Shown here: piece by piece, positions 1 to 7,565 of the stretch
Layout: each line of letters begins with the position of its first letter
How positions within the stretch are numbered: position 1 is the first letter of the stretch
Assembly (NCBI GenBank): GCA_902826025.1
Contig: CADEDH010000040.1
Coordinates: forward strand, 4,369-59,665
Reading direction: 5' to 3'
DNA from: an uncultured Actinomycetes bacterium
GTDB lineage: Bacteria; Actinomycetota; Acidimicrobiia; Acidimicrobiales; SZUA-35
DNA: 55,297 nt
The notes under the pieces: generated by a model
Told to the model about the DNA's origin: nothing
Seen by the model: only the letters and a program-made list of their open reading frames with translations
Database searches by the model: none
Position numbers and translations under genes: made by a program

Positions 1-14
1 GGGGACACCCGGAT

Positions 15-53
15 GTTTCGCCGCAGGCGAAACTCCAGGTCCCCGAAGGGGAC
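15..53. terminator. Twin hairpins at the 3' end of the dioxygenase gene
   Basis: Two perfect stems follow each other: GTTTCGCC (15-22) pairs with GGCGAAAC (26-33) around a GCA loop, and GTCCCC (39-44) pairs with GGGGAC (48-53) around a GAA loop. GGGGAC at 1-6 can pair with 39-44 as an alternative fold, so the element may extend past the window edge. It lies 2 bp beyond the stop codon of the minus-strand dioxygenase gene, which suits a terminator, although no T-run follows. Confidence 0.4.
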
Positions 54-55
54 AC

Positions 56-877
56 TTAGGCGTCCACCGGCTCCAGCGCGAAGTCGAACGTGACCTGCTC
101 ACCGCTCATGTCGACGATCAGCGAGTCCCGCACGCCGAACACGGCGTCGGAGTCGAGGTAGTCGCTGGCGGCGTCGAACACATGGGTGATCACGGTCTTG
201 TAGCCGGGTGCCTCGACGACCACGTGGGTGTGGCCGGGCCGCCAGTTGTGGCGGTTCATGGCCCGCAACATGGCGCCGGCCGGTCCGTCGCCCGGGATCT
301 GGTAGGCCGGCGGACGGGTGGTGACGAAGGCGTAGGTGCCATCCTCGGCCGAACGGAACACGCCCCGGTAGTTCATGGGCGGCATGTCGGGGTCCTGGAC
401 GTCGTAACAGAGGTTGGGGGCGGCCTGCCACACGTCGAGGCGGGCCCCGGCGATGGGGGTGCCGTCGGTGGAGCAGATGGTGCCGGTGAACAGCAGGGGC
501 GGGGCCCCGTAGTCCTTGTCGGCGATCGAGGCGCCCCGCTCCCGCTCGGGGGCGCCGTCGAGGTGGAAGGGGCCGAACACGGTGGGCTCGGTGCCCCCGG
601 CCGCCTTGTGGTTCGTCATCTCCACGAGCATCGACACGCCGAGGGTGTCGGAGGCGAGGATGAACTCGTTGCGCTTGTCGTCGCTCTTCTGGCCGGTGGC
701 CACGAGCCAGGAGATGCCGGCGAACCACTCCTCCCGGGTGAGCCCGGTCTCCTCCACGAAGGCGTGGAGGTGGCGGATGGCCGCCTGGGCCAGCTCGTTG
801 TACCGGGGATTGTCGCTCTTGGAGTAGGCGGCCAGGACCTGGGCCAGGTGATCTGCGGTGGTGAATGAGTCAGCCAT
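56..877 (-). CDS. Intradiol ring-cleavage dioxygenase (catechol / hydroxyquinol 1,2-dioxygenase-like)
   Basis: The 273-residue product should cleave a catechol-type ring between its two hydroxyls with a non-haem Fe(III) centre. The N-terminal helical dimerisation region (about residues 1-95) precedes a catalytic beta-sandwich. The expected iron ligands are visible as Y158 (in LCYDVQ), Y192 (in PPAYQIP), H216 and H218 (in RPGHTH). The segment FILASDTLGVSMLVEMTNH resembles hydroxyquinol 1,2-dioxygenases more than classical catechol enzymes, but the substrate cannot be fixed by eye. I chose the ATG at 877 over the longer reading from 991 because homology begins at MADSF. A palindrome at 931-946 lies about 55 bp upstream and may be its operator. 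A dienelactone hydrolase at 6414 could act later in the same pathway. Confidence 0.9.
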   Translation of the reverse strand: MADSFTTADHLAQVLAAYSKSDNPRYNELAQAAIRHLHAFVEETGLTREEWFAGISWLVATGQKSDDKRNEFILASDTLGVSMLVEMTNHKAAGGTEPTVFGPFHLDGAPERERGASIADKDYGAPPLLFTGTICSTDGTPIAGARLDVWQAAPNLCYDVQDPDMPPMNYRGVFRSAEDGTYAFVTTRPPAYQIPGDGPAGAMLRAMNRHNWRPGHTHVVVEAPGYKTVITHVFDAASDYLDSDAVFGVRDSLIVDMSGEQVTFDFALEPVDA

Positions 878-930
878 GGTGGCGCCTAGTTTCGGGTACG
901 GCCCGGGGGTTGTAAAGACCCCGGTCAGGT

Positions 931-946
931 CGTTCGTGTACGAACG
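931..946. promoter_or_regulatory. Perfect 16-bp palindromic operator candidate
   Basis: CGTTCGT (931-937) and ACGAACG (940-946) are exact inverted repeats around GT. The site lies between the divergent dioxygenase (start 877) and RraA-like (start 1051) genes, where a TetR- or other HTH-type regulator would be expected to bind. No regulator gene adjoins it, and the binding protein is unknown. Confidence 0.45.
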
Positions 947-1050
947 GTCACAGCCTGGAGCGGGCCGAAGGCGAGCCGCCGAAGGCGCCACTGAGGCTGA
1001 TCAGGTATCGTGCCGACCGACCCCCAGCCCGAACCTCTCCTGGAGCGACG

Positions 1051-1791
1051 ATGACCGATACCCCGTCCGAACCGTTCAACCCCCACCCGGTCGAGCTGAG
1101 CCAGGAGATCCGGGACATGCTCAACTCCTGCGCCACCGCCACCCTGGTGGGCCACCTCCAGGGCCGGGGCATCCGCAACTGCTTCCTGTCGGGTCTGAAG
1201 CCCACCCGGCCCGATCTGCGCCTGCTGGGCTACGCCCTCACCCTGCGCTACCTGCCCCTGCGGGAAGACAAGCTGAAGGAACTGGCCGCCGGCATCAACC
1301 CCCAGCGCCAGGCCTCGGAGTACTGCGGCCCCGACGACATCATCATCATGGAGGCCCGCAACGTGCCCGACGCCGGCACCATTGGCGACATCTTCGCCAT
1401 GCGGGCCCAGCGCCGAGGGGCGGCCGGTGTTATCACCGACGGTGCCCTGCGCGATACCCCCGCCATCTCCAAGATGGATTTCCCGGCCTACCACCAGACC
1501 TCCCACGCCGCCACGTGGGGCCGCCACCACATGCCGCTGGCCTGCAACGTGCCGATCGCCTGCGCCGGCGTGAGCGTGTTCCCGGGAGACATCCTGGTGG
1601 GCGACGGCGAGGGCGTGGTCGTGATCCCGCCCGCCATCGTGGAAGAGGTGGCCCGCGCCTGCTTCGCCCAGGAGCAGGAGGAGACCTTCGCCCTGGAACG
1701 GGTGGACGCCGGCGAGAGCACGATCGGCCTGTTCCCGCTGTCGGCCGAGCGCCGGCCCGAGTTCGAGGCCTGGCTGGCAGCCCGGGGCTGA
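1051..1791 (+). CDS. RraA-like family protein (possible 4-hydroxy-4-methyl-2-oxoglutarate aldolase)
   Basis: The 246-residue product belongs to the RraA / HMG-CHA aldolase fold. The core signature is the stretch GDIFAMRAQRRGAAG followed by VITDGALRDTP, where the Gly-Asp and Arg-Asp pairs normally hold the divalent metal and the pyruvate moiety of the substrate. The C-terminal part (VFPGDILVGDGEGVVVIP) is also typical. A Shine-Dalgarno-like TGGAG at 1041-1045 supports the ATG at 1051. Members are often mis-annotated as RNase E regulators, and an aldolase or decarboxylase role is more likely in an actinomycete. The divergent ring-cleavage dioxygenase and the following RidA gene suggest a small catabolic locus, which is inference. 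Confidence 0.85.
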   Translation: MTDTPSEPFNPHPVELSQEIRDMLNSCATATLVGHLQGRGIRNCFLSGLKPTRPDLRLLGYALTLRYLPLREDKLKELAAGINPQRQASEYCGPDDIIIMEARNVPDAGTIGDIFAMRAQRRGAAGVITDGALRDTPAISKMDFPAYHQTSHAATWGRHHMPLACNVPIACAGVSVFPGDILVGDGEGVVVIPPAIVEEVARACFAQEQEETFALERVDAGESTIGLFPLSAERRPEFEAWLAARG

Positions 1792-1832
1792 CCTGCCGAG
1801 TTCGACGAGAGACCGTAGAGAAGGAGCTTTCC

Positions 1833-2219
1833 ATGGCCCAGCGCAAGTCGATCGAGACCAGCTCGTTCGCCCACGAGAACCCGATCCCGGTGGCCAGCCG
1901 GATGGGGCCGCTGCTGATGTCGGGCGTGATCCCCGCCTTCGACGCCGGCACCCGGAACCTGCCCGAGAAGCTGGAGGATCAGGTAGCCAACCTGTTCGTC
2001 CACATCGGCAACGCCCTGGAGGCGGCCGGCGGCGGCTGGGAGCACGTGGTGAAGATCACGTTCTTCGCCAACGACCCGGAGGCCCGGGGCAAGATCAACC
2101 CGTCGTGGGTGGAGAAGTTCCCCGACGCCGACTCCCGGCCGGCCCGCCACACCCAGATCACCAAAGACGGTGGCCGTCCCATGATCACCTGCGACTTCAC
2201 CGCCTGGATCGAAGGCTGA
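1833..2219 (+). CDS. RidA / YjgF family enamine-imine deaminase-like protein
   Basis: The 128-residue product has the size and fold pattern of RidA proteins, trimeric enzymes that hydrolyse reactive 2-aminoacrylate-type imines. Recognisable are the glycine-rich opening strand (MGPLLMSGVIPAFD), the helix NLFVHIGNALEAAGGGWEHV, the strand VKITFFAND and a late arginine in the segment SRPARHTQI. AGAAGGAG at 1818-1825 is a strong ribosome site for the ATG at 1833. It follows the RraA-like gene by 41 nt in the same direction, so co-transcription is likely. RidA relatives within catabolic operons often process pathway-specific enamines; the substrate here is unknown. Confidence 0.88.
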   Translation: MAQRKSIETSSFAHENPIPVASRMGPLLMSGVIPAFDAGTRNLPEKLEDQVANLFVHIGNALEAAGGGWEHVVKITFFANDPEARGKINPSWVEKFPDADSRPARHTQITKDGGRPMITCDFTAWIEG

Positions 2220-2260
2220 GGGCCCGCCCCGGCCCACGACCCTCGGCTCTGGCGCCCTCC

Positions 2261-2370
2261 AACTGCGCGACGGAAACGCGCCCTGCGCCGGAACTGCGTC
2301 GCGAAAACCCCCGAAAACCAGGGGTTTCGCGACGCAGAACGTCGGCGAGGCGCGTTTTCGTCGCGCAGTT
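2261..2370. repeat. 110-bp nested near-perfect palindrome between convergent genes
   Basis: Outer arms AACTGCGCGACGG... (2261-2282) and ...CGTCGCGCAGTT (2349-2370) match with one mismatch. Inside them CTGCGTCGCGAAAACCCC (2294-2311) matches GGGGTTTCGCGACGCAG (2321-2337) with one bulge, and the stretches between also pair in part. The whole segment can fold into one long hairpin or cruciform. It lies between the stop of the RidA gene and the convergent stop of the quinone oxidoreductase, so it may act as a bidirectional terminator or be a REP/MITE-like element. Confidence 0.7.
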
Positions 2371-2405
2371 CGGGGTGGAAATCGCCTGAACCGGGCGACC
2401 CCCCG

Positions 2406-3374
2406 TCAGGGGACGAGCAGCACCTTGCCGGTGGTGGTGCGGCCTTCGAGCAGGCGATGGGCGTCGGCCGCATCGGCCAGCGGGATGCGGGCGCCGACGC
2501 GGACGTCGAGCCGGCCCGCTGCGATCCAGCCGAACACGTCGTTGGCCCGGGCCTCCAGCTCGGGGCGGGTGAGCGTGTAGTCGCCGAGGGTGGGGCGCGT
2601 CAGGAACAGCGAGCCGCCCTGCATGAGGCGCAGCGGGGCCATCGGCTCCACCGGGCCCGAGGCGTTACCGAACGTGACCATCGTGCCCCGGGGCCGTAGC
2701 ACCTGGAGGCCCCGCTCGAAGGTCTGCTGGCCCACCCCGTCGTAGATCACGTGGAGGGGACGGGGGCCGGCGATCTGCTCGACGGCCGCCCCGAAGTCCT
2801 CGTCTCGGTACAGGATCACGTGATCGGCGCCGGCCCCCTTGGCCAGCTCGACCTTGTCGGCCGAGCCGACGGTGGTGAACACCTCGGCGCCGCGCATCTT
2901 GGCCATCTGGATGGCCAGCAGGCCCACACCGCCGGCGCCGGCCTGGATCAGGCACTTGTGGCCGGGCTCCAGGGGGAAGCAGTCGGTCACCAGGAAGTGC
3001 GCCGTCATGCCCTGGAGGGTGGCGGCACAGGCCACATCGAGCTCGACGCCGTCGGGCACCGGCAGCGCCTGGGCCGCCGGCACCAGCACCTTTGTGGCAT
3101 AGGAGCCGATCACACCGGTCCACGCCACCCGGTCGCCGGGTCCGAATCCGGTGACGTCGGGCCCGACCGCACGGACGGTGCCCGCCCCTTCGTTGCCCAG
3201 CACGAAGGGCAGGGGGCGAGGGTAGAGCCCGCTGCGCATGTAGGTGTCGATGAAGTTGAGGCCGGCGGCAGCCAGATCCACCAGGAGTTGTCCAGGGCCG
3301 GGTTCGGGGTCGGGCAGCTCCACCCACCGGAGCACCTCAGGACCTCCGTGCTCCCCCACCTGGATCGCGTGCAT
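2406..3374 (-). CDS. NAD(P)H:quinone oxidoreductase, zinc-independent MDR family
   Basis: The 322-residue product is a medium-chain dehydrogenase/reductase of the QorA/zeta-crystallin type, which reduces quinones or activated alkenes with NADPH in the cytoplasm. The N-terminal GroES-like domain (HGGPEVLRWVELPDPEPG) is followed by a Rossmann domain with the nucleotide motif AGAGGVGLLAIQMAK. The zinc-binding cysteines of alcohol dehydrogenases are absent. The segment VIYDGVGQQTFERGLQVLRP is the usual family block. Length is normal. It ends opposite the RidA gene across the 110-bp palindrome and starts 45 bp from the end of the upstream PPDK-like gene, so the two may be co-transcribed. Confidence 0.92.
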   Translation of the reverse strand: MHAIQVGEHGGPEVLRWVELPDPEPGPGQLLVDLAAAGLNFIDTYMRSGLYPRPLPFVLGNEGAGTVRAVGPDVTGFGPGDRVAWTGVIGSYATKVLVPAAQALPVPDGVELDVACAATLQGMTAHFLVTDCFPLEPGHKCLIQAGAGGVGLLAIQMAKMRGAEVFTTVGSADKVELAKGAGADHVILYRDEDFGAAVEQIAGPRPLHVIYDGVGQQTFERGLQVLRPRGTMVTFGNASGPVEPMAPLRLMQGGSLFLTRPTLGDYTLTRPELEARANDVFGWIAAGRLDVRVGARIPLADAADAHRLLEGRTTTGKVLLVP

Positions 3375-3419
3375 GCTCTACCTCCTGCTCAGACCGGACT
3401 AGTCGAACCAGCTCGCAGC

Positions 3420-5729
3420 TTACGCCCGGCCGGCGGCGGTCTCGTCGGCCCGGTTGCGGCCGCTGAGGCGGATCAGCTCTTCGTGGAGCTCGAACCATAC
3501 GGTGTGGTAGCTCTCCTTGAGGGGGTGGGCCACCATCTCCAGGTTGCCGGTGGCGATGGCGGCCACTGCCTCGCCCAGCCGGTGGCGGTAGCGCCCGATC
3601 CGGGCCAGGCCCTGGGCCACGGCGTCGATCACCTCGCAGATCCCCGTGTGCACCTCGGTCGACAGGGCGGCCAGCACCCCGGCGTCGTAGGTGGCGTCGG
3701 TGTGATCGTTGAGCACCTGCTGGCCGTCGACCGTGCGCATCTGCCAGTCCGTCACCACCTGCTTGAACCGGTGGTTGAGGTGATGGAACACGTCGAGGTG
3801 GGGTTCGATGTACGGGCCGGCCACCGCCGCCTCGGCGGCGTAGGCGGCCTCGGCCGCCGCCGTGCCGTCGGGAGTGAGCAGCACCCGGCCGCCGGGGCCG
3901 GGCATGGCGTGGCCCTCGGCCACCAGGGCCTCCACCACGGCCGCCATGGCTTCCGCCTCCACCCGGGCCAGGGCGGCCAGGGCCTCGGCCGTGGCCATGC
4001 CCTTGAGCACGAGCAGTCGCCGGCACAGGTCCGGGGTCAGCTCCTCACCGGGGTCGCCGTCGGCGTCCGACTCGTCGGCCGGGCCAGGACCGGTGCCAGT
4101 TGCGGTCGGTGGGTCGTCGTCCACCGGGCCGTCGCCGGCCAGCTCTGCCTGCCACCGGCGGAGCAGCCGGACCTCAGGCATCTCGGCTCCTACGCCCGGG
4201 TGGGAGCCCAGCAACACCAGCCCCCGGTCGCCGTCGACCGTGATCGCCTCACCGGCGGCCACCCGCTGCCCGCCGACGACGAGGGCGTCGGACCCGAATT
4301 CGAGATCGGCCACACCCACCACCGCCGGCAGCCCCCACGAGCGCGCCACCACAGCGGCGTGCGACATGAGGCCCCCGTAGCGGGTCACCAGACCCCGGGC
4401 CTCGGCCATGCCGTGGACGTCGGCCGGGGAGGTCTCGGGGCGGACCAGGATCACGTCCTGTCCGGCCGCAGCCCGCGTGACGGCATCGTCGGCGTCGAGG
4501 CTGACCACCCCCACGGCCCGCCCGGGCGAGGCACCGCGCCCCCGGGCCAACACCACGGCATCGGGCTCCGGGCCGTCGCCAGCCTCAGTGGGCGGGGCGT
4601 CGAGCAGATCGGCCACCCGGCGCACGGCCTCGGCCCGGTCGACCGGGAACGACGGATCCTCGGCCATGGCCACCGCCACCCGGAGGGCAGCCCGGGGCGA
4701 GCGCTTGCCCACCCGGCTCTGGAGCAGCCACAGGCGCCGGTTCTCCACCGTGAACTCGATGTCGACCATGTCAGCCAGCTCGTGTTCCAGGACGCCGGCC
4801 ACCCGTTCCAGCTCGCCCGCCACGTCGGGCCACAACCGCTCCATCTCGGCGATGGGGGTGGTCTGGTGGGTGCCGGCCACCACGTCCTCGCCCTGGGCCC
4901 GGGCCAGGAAGTCGCCCACCAGGCCGGCCTGGCCGGTGGACGGATCCCGGGTGAACACCACGCCGGTGCCCGACTCGTCGCCCAGGTTGCCGAACACCAT
5001 CGCCTGGACCGTGGCCGCCGTGTTCAGCTCGGCGCTGATGCCCTCCCGGCGGCGGTACACCTCCGCCCGGTCCGAGTGCCACGAGGCGAACACAGCGCGG
5101 ACGGCCGCTGCCACCTGCTCCCGCGGATCGTCGGGAATGGGGTGGCCGGCGGCGGCGAGGCCCTGGCGCCAGGCCGGCACGGCGACGGCCAGGTCGGCCG
5201 AGCCGAGATCGGCCCAGGCCTGGCCCCCGGTGGCAGCCCGGGCCGCGTCCTCCAGGGTGGCGGCGGGAGCACCGGCCACGATCGTGGTGTAACCCTCCAC
5301 GAAGCGGCGATAGGTGTCCCAACCGAAGCGTTCGTCGCCCGTGCGGCGGCCCAGCCCCTCGGCGGCGGCGGCCGACATGCCCACGTTGAGCACGGTGTCC
5401 ATCATCCCCGGCATCGACACCGGAGCCCCCGACCGGACGCTCACCAGCAGAGGGTTCTCCGGGTCGCCGAGGCGGCGGCCCAGCTCGACCTCGAGGGCGG
5501 CCACCCCGTCGGCGATGGCGGCGTCGAGCTCGGGGAACCAACCGGACGCCAGCACCCGGCGACAGACTGTGGTGGGGATCGTGAACCCGGGAGGGACGGG
5601 CAGGCCGATGGCCCGCATCCGGCTGAGGCCGGCGCCTTTGCCTCCCAGCACGAGGGCCAGATCGGCGGGCTCTGTTGCCGGTAGGGCGTCGAAGGGGTGG
5701 ATCAGGTCGTCCGAGTCGGTGGGGGACAT
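3420..5729 (-). CDS. ppdK: Pyruvate, phosphate dikinase-like protein lacking the PEP-binding barrel
   Basis: The 769-residue product begins as a PPDK: ATP-grasp segments GGKGAGLSRMRAIGLPVPPG, SVRSGAPVSMPGMMDTVLN and GDESGTGVVFTRDPSTG, then the swivelling phosphohistidine domain with GGLMSHAAVVAR (His about residue 457). Classical PPDKs, about 870-900 residues, then carry a C-terminal TIM barrel that binds PEP/pyruvate. Here that barrel is missing. In its place are an acidic Pro/Asp-rich linker (about 525-550), a winged-helix-like segment and a helical domain of about 150 residues containing HPLKESYHTVWFELHEEL. Mycobacteria also have barrel-less PpdK homologues. The protein may phosphorylate its histidine from ATP and use another partner as acceptor, which is inference. 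The ATG at 5729 was chosen because conserved sequence starts shortly after it. Confidence 0.85.
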   Translation of the reverse strand: MSPTDSDDLIHPFDALPATEPADLALVLGGKGAGLSRMRAIGLPVPPGFTIPTTVCRRVLASGWFPELDAAIADGVAALEVELGRRLGDPENPLLVSVRSGAPVSMPGMMDTVLNVGMSAAAAEGLGRRTGDERFGWDTYRRFVEGYTTIVAGAPAATLEDAARAATGGQAWADLGSADLAVAVPAWRQGLAAAGHPIPDDPREQVAAAVRAVFASWHSDRAEVYRRREGISAELNTAATVQAMVFGNLGDESGTGVVFTRDPSTGQAGLVGDFLARAQGEDVVAGTHQTTPIAEMERLWPDVAGELERVAGVLEHELADMVDIEFTVENRRLWLLQSRVGKRSPRAALRVAVAMAEDPSFPVDRAEAVRRVADLLDAPPTEAGDGPEPDAVVLARGRGASPGRAVGVVSLDADDAVTRAAAGQDVILVRPETSPADVHGMAEARGLVTRYGGLMSHAAVVARSWGLPAVVGVADLEFGSDALVVGGQRVAAGEAITVDGDRGLVLLGSHPGVGAEMPEVRLLRRWQAELAGDGPVDDDPPTATGTGPGPADESDADGDPGEELTPDLCRRLLVLKGMATAEALAALARVEAEAMAAVVEALVAEGHAMPGPGGRVLLTPDGTAAAEAAYAAEAAVAGPYIEPHLDVFHHLNHRFKQVVTDWQMRTVDGQQVLNDHTDATYDAGVLAALSTEVHTGICEVIDAVAQGLARIGRYRHRLGEAVAAIATGNLEMVAHPLKESYHTVWFELHEELIRLSGRNRADETAAGRA

Positions 5730-5873
5730 CCGGTCGGTGCTCCGAGGATCGAATCGAGGGCCAGGGATCGGCTCGGACGCGCCAGCAACGGTTTGTCGCG
5801 CGCCCGCTCCGGGGGCAGTATGACAGCATCGTGCCCTGCAGCCGTCAACCGCCAACCGCCGGGGTGATCAGCC

Positions 5874-6395
5874 ATGCCCACCAGTGAGTCCGTCTATCCG
5901 TCCCCCGCCGGCCCGTCGTCGGGGCGCCGCTTCCCGGTCTACATCGCCGCCTACGTCCGCTTGTCGTTCAGTGAGGAGGTGGAGCTGAACGGCTGGATCG
6001 GCGAGGAGACGATGGTGGGTGAGAGCAAGAAGAACTTCCGCCAGATGACGGTGTCGGCGTCGGTGGGCGGCGAGTCGTGCAAGCTCAATTTCGGGCTCCG
6101 CCGGATGCGGGCCTTGCCCGTGTCGGGCCAGGTGATGGGCCAACCCGTGTCGGGCCAGGCCACGGTGGTGGGTGGAGCGGTCGACTTCGAGGGAACGGCC
6201 GGCCAGGAGAAGCTGAAGTACCGGGTCGACGTGGGCGGCGGGTGCTCGACCTTCGGGCGCGACCTGGGCATCCATGTGGTGTACCAGTCGTTCTACTCCG
6301 AGATCATGGGCTCGATCGACCGGATCCCCGACGCCGTAATGGTGGGCCTTCTGCTGCCCATGGCTCTCCGCCAGCGCGACACCGCCTACATCTGA
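5874..6395 (+). CDS. Hypothetical protein, 173 residues
   Basis: I do not recognise a family. The product is soluble, with a Pro/Ser-rich start (about residues 1-18) and then alternating beta-strand-like segments (YIAAYVRLSFSEEVELNGWI, FRQMTVSASVGGESCKLNFG). It contains two near-identical short repeats, VSGQVMGQP and VSGQATVVG (about residues 83-97), and two cysteines. There is no signal peptide or membrane helix. The overall GC-rich codon use matches its neighbours. It is divergent from the PPDK-like gene (144 bp between starts) and convergent with the dienelactone hydrolase gene. An upstream GCCGGGGTGATC is a weak ribosome site. Confidence 0.65.
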   Translation: MPTSESVYPSPAGPSSGRRFPVYIAAYVRLSFSEEVELNGWIGEETMVGESKKNFRQMTVSASVGGESCKLNFGLRRMRALPVSGQVMGQPVSGQATVVGGAVDFEGTAGQEKLKYRVDVGGGCSTFGRDLGIHVVYQSFYSEIMGSIDRIPDAVMVGLLLPMALRQRDTAYI

Positions 6396-6413
6396 GCGGG
6401 CGCTTCGCCACAC

Positions 6414-7103
6414 TCAAGCCAGGGTGGCGGTGAAGAAGTCGATGATCTCGGGCCACAGCCGCTGGGCGAGCGCCTCGTCGTAGGCCCCCATCGGGTTCTC
6501 CTCGTTCATGAAGCCGTGCCCGGCCTCGTGGAGCTCGATCGAGACGTCAGCACCCATCCCTGCCAGCTCGGCCTCCAGCGCCTTGGCCGCCTCGGCCGGG
6601 AAGTAGTCGTCGTGGGCCGACATGTGCCCCCGGACCACGGCGGTGAGCCCCGAGTAGTCGGGGGAGCCGTCGCCCTGGGGGAAGCCGTAGAACGGCACGG
6701 CGGCCTTGATCTTGTCACCCCGGTTGGCCGCCAGGAGGAAGGTGAGCATGCCCCCCATGCAGAACCCGATCACGCCGATCCCGCTGCCGGTGACGGCAGG
6801 ATGGGAGGCCAGGAAATCCACCGCCCCCGACATGTCCCGGGCCGCCCGATCGGCCGGAAGGCTCGACATGAGGTGGCCGGCCTTGTCCATCTCGTCGTGG
6901 GCCGCCAGCTCGCCGTGGTAGAGGTCGGGGGCCAGGGCCACCAGGCCGTGGCTGGCCAGCATGTCGGTGGTCCGCTTGATCTGGGGGTTCAGGCCCCACC
7001 ACTCCTGGATCACGATCACGCCCGGGCCTCGGCCCGAGGAGGGGACGGCCAGGTGGCCCGAGGCGGAATGCCCGTTGCTGGGGAACGACACGGTTTCAGA
7101 CAT
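6414..7103 (-). CDS. Dienelactone hydrolase family protein
   Basis: The 229-residue alpha/beta-hydrolase has the dienelactone hydrolase pattern: EWWGLNPQIK near the N-terminus (the family's buried Glu), the nucleophile elbow GFCMGG with C115, an acidic residue at D165 or D166 (in AHDDYF) and H196 in GHGF. Such enzymes open lactone intermediates made after intradiol cleavage of (chloro)catechols. With an intradiol dioxygenase 5.5 kb away a shared pathway is plausible, but many family members have unrelated esterase roles. The ATG at 7103 fits the family length, and the longer upstream reading is non-homologous. Confidence 0.9.
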   Translation of the reverse strand: MSETVSFPSNGHSASGHLAVPSSGRGPGVIVIQEWWGLNPQIKRTTDMLASHGLVALAPDLYHGELAAHDEMDKAGHLMSSLPADRAARDMSGAVDFLASHPAVTGSGIGVIGFCMGGMLTFLLAANRGDKIKAAVPFYGFPQGDGSPDYSGLTAVVRGHMSAHDDYFPAEAAKALEAELAGMGADVSIELHEAGHGFMNEENPMGAYDEALAQRLWPEIIDFFTATLA

Positions 7104-7238
7104 GGCCCCATGGTACTGGGCCCCCAACGCCCCATCCCGAGGTGGGGGATGTCCCCGATTCGCTGTCCGTAACGCCGCTTTAGGTTCAGAGACAGCAACC
7201 GACGACAGCACACGATGACCCCGCTGGAGGAACCCCCG

Positions 7239-7538
7239 ATGTCCCTGACCTACTCCCCCGCCACCGATACCTTCGCTCCCCTGAGCGCCGCCGACGCCTT
7301 CTGGGCCGTGGCCAACGACGACGATCTGTGCGAGGAGCCGGCCTCGATCTCCCTCGAGCGTTGTGTGCAGTGGCTGCGCTCGCTGCAGCGCACCACCGTT
7401 GATCCCCAGCTGATCGCCCTGGTCGATGACACCCTGGACGACCTGGCCCGCCTGGGCCGCTTCGGCCGGGACATGGAAGACGCGGTGCTGGGTGCCCTGG
7501 CTTCGGTGGAAGTGGCCTTCGAGCTGGCCGCCGCCTGA
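7239..7538 (+). CDS. Small acidic hypothetical protein, 99 residues
   Basis: No family recognised. The protein is acidic and mostly helical, with a segment rich in Asp (VDDTLDDLARLGRFGRDMED) and no membrane helix or signal peptide. The ATG at 7239 is preferred over the ATG at 7215 because GGAGG (7226-7230) lies 8 nt before it. It is divergent from the dienelactone hydrolase gene, with 135 bp between the two starts, and is closed by a strong hairpin at 7542. Confidence 0.65.
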   Translation: MSLTYSPATDTFAPLSAADAFWAVANDDDLCEEPASISLERCVQWLRSLQRTTVDPQLIALVDDTLDDLARLGRFGRDMEDAVLGALASVEVAFELAAA

Positions 7539-7541
7539 GCC

Positions 7542-7560
7542 CGGCACGGCACCCGTGCCG
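7542..7560. terminator. Bidirectional hairpin terminator
   Basis: CGGCACGG (7542-7549) and CCGTGCCG (7553-7560) form a perfect 8-bp stem with a 3-nt loop. It sits between the convergent stops of the small acidic gene (7538) and the amidase (7566). No T-tract is present, as is common in high-GC actinomycetes. Confidence 0.6.
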
Positions 7561-7565
7561 CTCCG

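Noticed and set aside
2751..5684. Very long open frame (977 residues) on the plus strand opposite the PPDK-like gene
   Set aside because: It mirrors the coding strand's GC-rich third positions, shows no motifs and is low-complexity in Gly, His and Arg. The minus-strand PPDK-like protein has clear domains.
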